Shown piece after piece: positions 54,057 through 64,000 of a DNA stretch of 64,000 nt. Made by a program: the position numbers and the translations under genes. Origin of the DNA: Bombyx mori (taxonomy: Eukaryota; Arthropoda; Insecta; Lepidoptera; Bombycidae). The notes beneath the pieces were generated by a model, which was given only the letters and a program-made list of their open reading frames with translations, had not been told where the DNA came from and did no database searches. The first letter of the stretch is position 1. Each line of letters begins with the position of its first letter. The DNA lies in NCBI RefSeq assembly GCF_030269925.1, contig NC_085116.1, positions 17,484,001 to 17,548,000 on the forward strand. Direction: 5' to 3'.

Positions 54057-57000
54057 AAAATAAATCAGTAAATCTTGAATGAGTTTATATTTGCAGGTCT
54101 ACTCTTTACCCTCATCTCTCATAGTCACCTTCCCTCCGGTTACATCATAAAATTCATAATTTTTGTCGGCTGCTAAAAATTACTAGAAAATGTTGTAAAA
54201 TAAACCACAAAAACCAGGGTTATTCTAAAATGCTTTATACTTCTACTTCTGACTACTAACTAGTAATTACGCAAAATTCCCTGAGATACTTTATTGCTGC
54301 TGACCCTAAATTCTGTTATGGTTTCGTAATACGGATATTTTCGCATCAGACGTCGAATGTAAAATATATTTCGATCGCGTCCCACATGAGCACGTGTGAT
54401 GTACACCAAACATACATATACTTCCGATAATATGTAGGGCGGGTGTGTAAACAACGATGAATAGAACAGACCGGTGTATTCGTAACCTAAATTATATTTT
54501 GTTCATGTAATCCCTCAAATAATATATCGATTTTTTAAAGTAAATTGTTAGCAGAGCGTCTTGATGATCGTCCAGCACAGATGGTGCCGCCACGCGTCTT
54601 CTATTAACAATAATCATACCGTAACCGTACCGTACCGGGTAGGATAACGGTATACGATAAATATTGCTCAAAATAAACAAAACAAAACAAAATGGTATAA
54701 TAACTGTAGTTTGATTGGTAAGAAAAAGTCATGAAGTCAAATATGCCAACGCAATGGCAGATGATACGTGCATTTTCATTGCAAAAGTTCGAATTGGGTC
54801 ATTTGACCCGTTATGATATGTTTCGTGTTAATATCGCGAAAACGTCTTCAATTCCGTTTGAAGGTCAGTCGTTCTTAAGATACTTTATTCTGATCAGGTC
54901 TGAAAACAATACGAAGAGAGTGTAAGTATGAGCCAAGTCCATGTCGACATGTTCTCGAAGTGAGCTTTGACATTTCATAATAGACAATTTTATTTATATA
55001 AATCAAAATGCAAGGTAGTTTAATAACCTAAACGTACATAATAATATTATTATCCACAAAACGCTTCGTCAGATTATAGAAACAGAGTTATCAGCAACAC
55101 GCTTCGTCAAAAAATACAATACCTACTTAGTTTCAGCTACAAGCGTCGCCATAAGTAACCTAATTTCATAATTATATCATCCACTGATTTCAATTCAATA
55201 TTTAGGCAGGAATTTCAATTCTCTTCGGGTCAAAAGATCTACCATTCAAACTACTAATAAGGTCTGTTCTCCTTTATTAGTTATAACAATTTGAGCGAGC
55301 TCGCGGACCACATCACGTTAACTTGTCACCAGAACGACGAGATTGGAACGCCGCTCTCCACCCAGCCATACAAGATCGAAGTTTTAAATACATTCATAGA
55401 GTAGCTGTCCTACACACTATACAAGGACCGAAATGTTCCTCCAAAAATAAAAATAATCGTAATATCACCTCAACTAGAGATCTCGTAATGAGGACGCTTA
55501 CCGTTAATTAATAGACGGATTGCGTATAATGACTTATATTCTGTGACGTAACTCGTTTCGATGATAGCCTAAACAATAAACAGGTAGAAAACAATTAGAT
55601 AAAAGTTTGTTGTTTGACCACGTTGTTTTACTTCGAAATCATAGAAAGAGCTTTTAATTTTTATCTGTAAAGGTACTACACGTACACGTACTTTTTAAGA
55701 TTCCCAGCTGCATCACAACAACAACAACACGGAAGCCGCGCTGCATCTGTACATGGGGCGTACTAGATGCAATGCTCATGCACACCGCGTACGGAGATGT
55801 GCCTTGAGTGCCACACAACGCAACTCGCACAGAAGGTGTAATTTATTAAAATGTTATTCAAGTTATTTCATGCGGAAGAACAGTGTTTCATCAACAATTA
55901 TTTTAACAAATTAAATCCATCTTGAATATTTTCATCGCTTCAATTCTGCTGTCTGAAAACAAAGACGAAGGAGACGCCAGGCATAGCCTTATAAATCTAT
56001 ATCTCGCATTTCGCTTTTTAAAATATTGTACTATTAGCAAGTGTGACGGTGCGCGGTGTGTCCGTGTCGTGGTCCCGCCGCTGTGTACCGGCGCTGATTG
56101 TTTACGCACAACCATCGTTGCTGAGTTTAAATCAGATAGCGGTAAAAAGCAAGCTCCTTTTAATTTTATTTATTTATTTATACTTATTGTACACACAAAG
56201 AAAATACAATAAAAAACAGATTTAAAGAATGTCTAAATACTATGTACAAAGGCGAGCTTAACTATTTTAAATATTTTTTTATACGTTGTCTTTCACATTC
56301 TTTCTTTCTTGAAGAATACCACGTACTAAGTAGCAACGTCTCGACGACTCTTTACATATAAAAGCTTATCTGCTCCGAATCCTACTTATTTTCGTCTTAT
56401 ATACACTTCTTGGATTTTATAGAAATGATTCTAATTACATCACAAATCCGTCCTAAGATACAAATATCACCCAAAACTAAATAATCGATACGAGATCTGA
56501 AAACCTATTTTAAATACGATAACATAGTAAGCCATCGGAGCGAATTCTTTTGTATGACAGGTCTTTGACCGTAAGTTCTCGTGTAGCTTTCATCGAGCTT
56601 CATCACCGGGCTTCCGGCCCTCTGACCCCAGCCGATAACTGTCCGCAGCCCATTCAACTAACATTCGAGAGATGTTCGGATGTTGCAACCGTTTATCTTA
56701 AGCCTATTCATAGATGTTAATTGTAGTGTTGAAGAAAATATTACAAAAAGTTTTATAAAGTGTTTTTCTATTTTATTCCAAGAGGATGGTTTTTTACTAG
56801 GTTGTGGAAAATCAAATTGGAAATGAAGATGAAGATTCATAAATTTTTCAGTGCAAATATACTATCGAAGATTATTAAGGATGACAGGTAAGATATTCAG
56901 TAATATTCTAAGTTTAATTCTCATTATTACATATATAAAACTAGGTGAAAGCATTAGCTTTAGTTTTAGATGTCGGTAAACATCTCTTCGCCTTGTAACA

Positions 57001-57285
57001 TCACAGACGGCACTTCAGTAACGATGCTTATAGTCTCAAGTAAACAGAAACTGTGACCTTCTCAGTCCGTAAAACTAATATTAATAATACTTACTTAATT
57101 GTTGAAAATATTAACTGGCGAGTTTATTAAGAAAATTGACTAATTTACACATATTGATATTTTTCGCTTCGTCGATATTTTAAGAACGATATAAAGTGTC
57201 ACTTTTCTAGGGGTAGAGGATGGGGATGTTAGTTCTCTCGTTGCAATGGTCTGTAGACGACAGTAATACCCATTGAGAAGGCACA
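54057..57285. other. 3.2 kb of unassigned AT-rich DNA
   Basis: It has an AAC triplet run near 55715 and TTTA repeats near 56160. A short minus-strand SINE scrap (GCGAGCTCGCGGACCAC) lies near 55295. No gene supported. Confidence 0.35.
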
Positions 57286-57339
57286 TTGTATCAGGTGAAT
57301 ACCGCCTTAACATACATATATGTTATGGTACCTAAACGA

Positions 57340-57943
57340 CACGGTAGTTGGGAACTTCATTCTGTCATGACCTATACAAGTGTAATCCTCGCTCACGAAG
57401 CCCGTACACACATTGACTTTCTACATGTCATCCAATCCAGTTTTTGCATGATAGCTGTCGGAGCACCGTGGTATGTAAGGAATGTAGATTTTCACGCCAA
57501 CTTAAATATAGTAACAATACGTAAGTATCTTAAGGAAGCGACAGAACGCTACTTCGACAAAGCGACGCGACACGAAAACCCTCTTATCGTGGTTGCTGCT
57601 AATTACTTATGCGACAGTGACGGGCTAACACAATGTCGCCATCGCCCGAAACACGTCTTTTCAGATCCCCGGATTCATTTTCGGTGCTTTTGGGCCCCTC
57701 AAGCACCGGACTCCGTCCTCGAACTCGCAGGGTTCGACGAGAGAACTAACCCGTAGACACAGCCCACTAAATTTCTCGCTGGATCTTCTCAGTAGGTCAC
57801 GATTCCGATCCGATGGTAGACTCTGTGAACCACTGCTCTTGCTAGGGCAAGCGTTAACAAATTCTCTGAGGTTGAGCCCGTGAGAGCACGTAGCTGGAAT
57901 AGCCTCTTATACTAAAAGCAAATAGGTAGGGAGAAAAAAAGGT
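57340..57943 (+). mobile_element. BMC1-type LINE, RT C-terminus and 3' UTR, diverged
   Basis: MTYTSVILAHEARTHIDFL through VSDP-type sequence matches the ORF end at 7140-7450 with many substitutions. The 3' UTR with GGATCTTCTCAGTAGGTC follows, ending GGGAGAAAAAAAGG. The ORF is open for 156 codons from 57286 but lacks the palm domain. Confidence 0.7.
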
Positions 57944-57983
57944 ATAATTGGTAACGTTTCAGGATCGTGTATAAGAATTGACA

Positions 57984-58028
57984 GTAGCACTAGGCAGTAC
58001 TAACTAGGCAGTACTAGGTAGCACTAGG
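57984..58028. repeat. Short tandem CTAGGCAGTACTA repeats
   Basis: Two direct copies of CTAGGCAGTACTA are flanked by GTAGCACTAGG on both sides, giving a compact repeat cluster after a LINE tail. Confidence 0.6.
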
Positions 58029-58206
58029 TGGGCGGCACTATGTAATCTTCTGATGTCTGCAGAGATATTCAATGTTTTATTACATTAAGTGAGATTGAAA
58101 CAGACAGAGTTACTTTCGTATTTAATCTAACTTATATTAAAATCTTAGTGTGGATTGTTTACTATCATTATTGCTATCATTAGCAAGGTTAAGCAAGTTA
58201 GGTGAA

Positions 58207-58300
58207 ATCGCCAAATCTGAATCGGGATCCACTGAAAAGATCTGGCGAAAAAGTGGGTTCGGTGGGTTCGGTTGCACTTGGTACTCTTCGTCTTGACATG
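58207..58300 (+). repeat. BMC1-type 3' UTR scrap
   Basis: AATCGGGATCCACTGAAAAGATCTGGCGAAAA then GGTTCGGTTGCAC is a decayed match to the LINE 3' UTR; the orientation is uncertain. Confidence 0.4.
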
Positions 58301-58349
58301 ATATTAATCCTTGTTACTACGGGGGTAGGTACATCTATTATGTACCGGC

Positions 58350-58442
58350 CTACGGATGTTCAACGCCAGCATATCCACTGGCTACACGATTGGCGACGAT
58401 CACACTGGCCACCTTACCCCTTGGGTCACGACGAGGTTAGGT
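58350..58442 (-). repeat. tRNA-like SINE head, diverged
   Basis: Minus strand reads CGTCGTGACCCAAGGGGTAAGG with box B-like GCGTTGAACATCC. It resembles the Bm1-type head but has only weak similarity beyond it. Confidence 0.45.
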
Positions 58443-58899
58443 GGGTGCGCCGCCTGTCACTAAATAGTTTTAAATTGGAAGATTTCTTACTTCCTCGATG
58501 AAGCAGTAGAGGAATGCCATTAATATTACGGTCTGCCGTATCAAGCTTATCAAACTGAATGCTTTTAGCTCTAGTGCGAACGACTCTTTAATGTGTTGAG
58601 AGCAGATAGCGCGGTGCTGCTTGGTGACGTAACGGTGCGTCACGCCCGGCGCCACCAATTGCACTGGTAATCGAAATATGTTTTATGAAAACGGGTCAAG
58701 ACTTGCTACAAAGAAGCATTTTGTTATCAAAGCACTTTTAGATCGTGAATCATTGATGTTCGATTTCATTTGTAGATCTTTTAATTGTGTATAATATGTG
58801 AGCAGCAACACGCAGTAGCAGCATTTTAGGTCTCCCCTTGGCTCTGAACAAGACCAGAATTTTGGTCATGGTCGTGCTGTGAGCGCGAACGAGCTATCG

Positions 58900-58995
58900 T
58901 CGTTTTTTTTTAATGCTGAGGACGAGCTCGCGGTCCACCGAGTGTTAACTGGTAATCAGCTCACAAGACGCCCTACAACCAGTATTTTTTTCTAC
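58900..58995 (-). repeat. SINE tail, degraded
   Basis: T run, then GACGAGCTCGCGGTCCAC, GTGTTAACTGGT and TCACAAGACGCCCTAC in SINE order with a large internal deletion. Confidence 0.6.
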
Positions 58996-59313
58996 GATAA
59001 CGTAATGCTTTGGGCATATTAACCCTTATCTATAAAAGAGGACGGCGGTATCCATGATGAATCAAATTCCGGGATATCTATTAACAACAGGTCGTATTAA
59101 GAATGATTCTAATATAAAAAGTAGTTGTTTAACAAATTGACGGCACGCTCGGGTCCGGTCTGCGGGAAACAGCAAACGCTTCAGGACGAGCCGATTGAGC
59201 CATTTAATATTTAGCTTTCCTAGAGATTAGAGATTAGATAGATGGAATATTTAGATTTCATGGCAAGTCGTCAATTGAAATTATGCTATTTGTACACTGC
59301 AAATATCTATCGT

Positions 59314-59752
59314 GTCGTCGTGGCCTAAAGGATAAGACGTCCGGCGCATTCATGTTGAGCGATACACCGATATTCGAATCCCAGACGGGTACCGATTTTT
59401 CTAATAAAATGCGTACTCAACAAATGTTCACGATTGACTTCCATGGTGAAGGAATAGCATCGTGTAATAAAAATAAGTCAAACCCGCAAAATTATAATTT
59501 GCGTAATCACTGGTGGTAGGACCTCTTGTGAGTCCGCGCGGGTAGGTACCACCGCCCTGCCTATTTCTGCCGTGAAGCAGTAATGCGTTTCGGTCTGAAG
59601 GGTAAGGCAGCCGTTGTAACTATACTGAGATCTCAGAACTTATATCTCAAGGTGCGTGGCGCATTTACGTTGTAGATGTCTATGGGCTCCAGTAACGACT
59701 TAATAGCTGGTGGGCTGTGAGTTCATCCACCCATCTAAGCAATAAAAAAATC
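59314..59752 (+). repeat. Full-length Bm1-type SINE
   Basis: Head with box A TGGCCTAAAGGATAAG and a mutated box B (ATTCGAATCCC), full body, AATAAAAAAA tail. One of the best copies in the window. Confidence 0.85.
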
Positions 59753-62700
59753 GATATTTTTTATAAAAAGTGAAATCTGTTGCACCCTGTAGCATTACAA
59801 CGTCACGAGTTGAGGGGAAGGGGAAAGTCTTGGACCTCATGGCACGGCTTATATGATGGAATTTATGTTAGTAATGACGAGGTTGGGTAACCACTAGACG
59901 CTTGCCACCTCAAGCGAGATATTAATTTTGTCAAGTGTTTCTTGCATGCCAATAAATGTCTTCGAAGAATGCGTGTTGTAGACGAGTGGGTCGTAGAGAC
60001 GTCATCGGGACCGCGACCGCGGCCGTGCTTCCCGCCACTCCACGGTGCCGTAACAGTATATTCAACACAGACACCGCTCTCCCTACATTACATTAAAATA
60101 TTTACTTCTCTTTTTGGCAACACTTATGATATTGAGTTGTTAACGGAGCCCATCGCAGAGTTGATGACGCCGCAAACCTGCAAATGAAGTGCTCCAGAGT
60201 CGAATCGATCAAATCTTACACACATTAAATATCAAAAAGCTTAATTTTAAAATAGAAATAAAATCAAACAAAATACTAGTAGAAAACTTAAGGAAACATT
60301 ACACGACTGTTTTAAATTAAACTGTGTCAACACAAAGTAGCTGTCGTTTGTTTATCCGCTAATAATATCATCAATATTAACGTGTCGACACATTGACGGT
60401 CGCGCCGAGTTGACTTACTGTAATATTCACGACACTACACAATACATGTGGCTTCCTTAATTTTACTGACAAAATATTTGTAGTTGTTGATTTTGTGTAT
60501 GTTTCCGTTGATTGGCTTAAACTACTTCTGTCGTAACACATCAGCGCTCTACAGACAGAATAAGATTTAGAACATTAGTGGGGATCTGCATTAAGATAAT
60601 AATTGTAGAATTCTCTCTGTCGATGTACGGGCATCGATATTCGCGCGCCGCTGTACTCCTCCCGGCGTCCGTGATCATGCTAAGTAGACGCTAGAAATTG
60701 TTCTTTTTTTGTGTCGATAGGAAAGGAATCTACGATCCAGTTGGCGTTAAGAAGGACGTGAGACCAAAATTTCAACTGCACAGTGAAACGGAACGGAACG
60801 GACTACTTCACGGCAGACAGACAGAAATAACCACCTGGTCCTGACGGACCTGACTCGTCCCAAGTAATTATGAATGAATAAGTTTTCCGACTTTGAATTT
60901 TATTAAACAATTATTCTTTCAAATCAGAATATAGTCAATCGACTCATTCATTACCTACCATGACGACAGTGGGGCTCACATATGTTAGATCTAACAAGAA
61001 CACTTAAATAGTATCGTCAGTGATGGTTATTTCATTATATTTTCATTTATACGGAAAGCAAGGTTAATAACGCTTTATAAATTATTTTAAATGAGGTAAG
61101 GCAAACCTGAAAAAAAAAGACATTCAATCTATCATATTCCGTGGGTGGATTAACCGATCATGACACTTGAATTATACGTTTTCTTCTAATTCGAAAATAA
61201 CAAATGAATCATCGCTGTTACAGTTTTGAAATAGGACTAGGTGAAACCGCGAGTTTGTTTACGAGATAATAAGTTTGTGAGGTCGTGCTTATAGAACTGG
61301 ACGGCGCTTGCGGCTCTCAAGAGACCGCAGTTTCTGGGGACATAATACAATGTTACAATAATACTCACATACATCAATCCGCTTCCTTGGTAGATTGAAC
61401 GAAAGATAATTGTAAGACCCCTGGTTGTCTGCGAACGTTACATTCGATACAATAAACAAACTAAGTCGAAGAAAGAGGCATGAGAACGTTCCGTTGTACA
61501 TACACATGTAGCTCTACCGGCTGCCTTACATCGCACCGGAACAATCGTTTGCTTTATATCTAAAGAAAGACGATGTTATACGATAAATCAAATAAATAAA
61601 TACAAGAGTATTATTTCTGTTTGATGTTGTTTAAATGTAGATAAGTAGATGATCAGAAATAGTCGTCCGCGACCTCGAGATATTAGCGGTTGTGTCTGCT
61701 TACGAAACTTCCCGTTTTTAAATAAAGTTTTTCCTAAAATAAATAAACGCTGTTACATATTTTCTGGATTGTATCAGGTTGAGTAATTCAACGTTGATTT
61801 TTGTTTATTATACTTTTTCCGTCCGCCAGTGTACTTCACTTGTATACCTTTAAGGCCGACTTATGCGTGAGCCGGTTCATTATGAACAGTGAGATTTTCT
61901 AACGAATATTAAGGATAGCGAAATACGGCGAGATATTTCTACGGGGAACGTTTCGAAAAAATATTCCATTTATTTATGTTTTGTGATCGAATCTCGTAAT
62001 CTCTCGCACACATTTTGTAATATATGAAGTTTCCAAACAATTCCACCTTTTTTCTTTAATTCAGTACTTTATAAAACAGTTTGATTATAATATTATAACG
62101 AATGCAATTGGTTCACCGACTCAACGAATGGCTAACGTAAAACTAAAGTCACGTCACATTTTTAAAAGCACTAGCTGCAGCAGCGTCTATTTTTTACATT
62201 GAGCGGGATATACAGTTACTATTCTATAAATTTAAAAAAATTTGTATAATAAATTTTTGAAAAAGGCTTATGATTAGGATACTCACAATTTGAAAAAAAA
62301 TTAAGAATCTGCAACGCAAACTATCAATGTCTGAAATTCGTTAAAGCCACAAGTTTTAAAATTATTAAAATATACAAATTTGACTTTTAAACTGAAATTT
62401 CAGCTTTACCGTCATTGTAAAAGATTCGTAATAATTTCTCATAGCTCATCACTGTCTCAACACGTTCGTTATCATAAACATCTTATTATTCCAGATTATG
62501 TTAAACACTTAATAAGAATGGAATATTTTATCTTCCATAATCAGGTCATTATTTACCCAAATTGACAAGGTTAGTCCGGGTATCGAACTTGGCCTCGGCA
62601 CGCGCAGCGCGTGTCGCATTAGTGTAAATTACGTTCCGCACCGGCCATCGATACCGAACCCAATGAATAAAGGATAAAGTATCAAGAAAATAGGTCGAAG

Positions 62701-62829
62701 TAACGGATAAAACATCGCTAAGATGTCTAAGGCTCCGCGGAAGTGAGGACAGTGTGTATTTATTGAGATGCACTCTTTCAGTCTCTGTTTTTTTCTTTTC
62801 TTTTTCTTTTCGTCTTTTCGGCGTAGTGC
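59753..62829. other. 3 kb of unassigned AT-rich DNA
   Basis: No motif-bearing ORF, RNA gene or clear repeat. Confidence 0.35.
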
Positions 62830-63543
62830 CACAATTCCAAGAAGTATCCCTGCAACCTTCCCTGGGTATTAGGATACTTGGGGCCACGTTAAGCGATGTC
62901 CAATATCGGAATAATTTGGAAAGCAAAAGCAAATCGGCGTTAAAAATGCTGGGAGCTCTCCACAGAGCGAAGCGGTAATTCAGGCTTCAAGAAAGATTTT
63001 GCAAACGACAAGCCCGTGGAGTACTTACTGCTCTCACCTCTAGGTCGAGGCTCCCAATATTAATTAAAGGGTACCAATTACTTCCAATTAGCTCCATGCA
63101 ATAGAGGGCCGTTCGAATTGCCGATAATCGTTTGGAATCTCTGGGTCTGCGGTACCTCCGCTTCTCTCTGTATTTTGTACCGTATGTTCCATGGGGAGTG
63201 CTCTAAGGGATTGTTTGATATGATCTCATCATCTTGTTTTTACCATCGCACTGCCCGCCAGAGTTCATCCATACTACCTACCACTGCTTTCATCCACAGT
63301 GCGTTTTCAGATTTTTTTTTGCCATGTGCCATCTGGCTTTCGAATGAGCTCCCCTCCACGGTGTTTCCCGACTGCTATGACATGTCCTTCTTCATACAAG
63401 GCTTGTGGAGAGTACTTAACGGTAGTAGCGGCTTGACTCTACCCTTGGCATTCTTGAAGTCCATGAGCAACGATAACCACTCACCACCAGGTGGTCCACA
63501 TGTTCGTCAATAAAACGTTCGTCAACAAGGGCAATAAAAAAAA
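62830..63543 (+). mobile_element. LINE RT C-terminus with 3' tail
   Basis: Pieces in different frames: LGIRILGATLSDVQYR, LKMLGALHRAKR, YRMFHGECSKGLFDM, RLWNELPS-type sequence (IWLSNELPSTVFPDCYDMSF), then a 3' UTR with CACTCACCACCAGGTGG and CAAGGGCAATAAAAAAAA. 5'-truncated and broken by frameshifts. Same family as 44535-44985 and 1335-1462. Confidence 0.75.
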
Positions 63544-64000
63544 CGGAATAAAAATATACCTACTGTCAAAATATAAGTGTTTCATGTGAATAAATATAAA
63601 ATACAAAAATTATGCTAAATATCAAAATAATGATGTAAACAAAACACAAAAATACAATTAATTAACACTGTTAGTACATAACTAAAACTATTGTTTTTTT
63701 TAATTCTCATTATTTGTGCAATGTTAAAAAAAGGATTAGCTCATATAATTTTCATTAGCTAAATGACCACCGGTGGCGACGACTGCGACACAAGCCACCC
63801 GTGGCCAGGGCACCAGAGCGAGAAATATACTCACAATACGCGCCGTGTCATGAATGACTGCTTTCTGCTACAGAGCCTCAATCCAGCCAGACAACGAAAG
63901 CTTTTTATGGTCTTGGCCAAAGCTTGTCGCCATCAGTGCAGTGACATATCCATTGGGACAATAATAGGTGTATCAACATACTAAAGGGCGGTAGTCTCGT
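63544..64000. other. Unassigned AT-rich DNA at the window end
   Basis: Nothing supported; a 73-codon frame at 63763-63984 is not recognised. Confidence 0.35.

Overview
The window looks like nuclear DNA of a lepidopteran, most likely the silkworm Bombyx mori or a close relative. The evidence is many copies of a tRNA-headed SINE of the Bm1 type, 5'-truncated LINEs with the BMC1/L1Bm type of 3' end, a Jockey-type LINE, a gypsy-type LTR retrotransposon, and one intron-containing insect-type UDP-glycosyltransferase (UGT) gene. These assignments come from reading the sequence; no database search was run. No bacterial operon, CRISPR array, rRNA or functional tRNA gene was seen.

Layout. 1-10350: AT-rich DNA with dead repeats: a piggyBac-like MITE (2140-2426), a broken LINE (about 2930-6482) that carries two SINEs, and four BMC1-type tails (2490-2709, 6881-7803, 9012-9307, 10128-10339). 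10353-23147: a young nested transposon. A 5.85-kb gypsy/mdg3-like element has LTRs that differ at one position, 4-bp target duplications, a tRNA-Leu-type primer site, intact gag, and pol joined to it by a TTTTTTA -1 frameshift site. Its 3' LTR is split by a 6.9-kb Jockey-type LINE with two intact ORFs and 11-bp target duplications. 23148-33828: mostly unassigned AT-rich DNA with SINE copies and a solo LTR (32468-32842).

33829-38929, minus strand: an 8-exon UGT gene. All seven introns are GT-AG, the phases agree, and the product is 507 aa with a signal peptide, a catalytic-type His, a C-terminal membrane helix and a KKND tail. Four of its introns hold SINE or LINE fragments. 38930-64000: AT-rich DNA with further SINE and LINE relics, an exact 18-bp palindrome (40566-40617), an inverted-repeat element (48434-48793) and a 360-bp near-perfect tandem duplication rich in CpG (48918-49656).

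How it fits together. The only convincing host gene is the UGT, which should be an ER enzyme that conjugates small lipophilic compounds with sugar. The two intact retrotransposons encode what is needed for their own copying: Gag plus protease/RT/RNase H/integrase in the LTR element, and a zinc-knuckle ORF1 plus endonuclease/RT in the LINE. The most unusual structures are the compensatory base change in the tandem hairpins downstream of pol, the internal poly(A) followed by 273 extra bases inside the LINE's target duplication, and the altered sugar-donor residues of the UGT.
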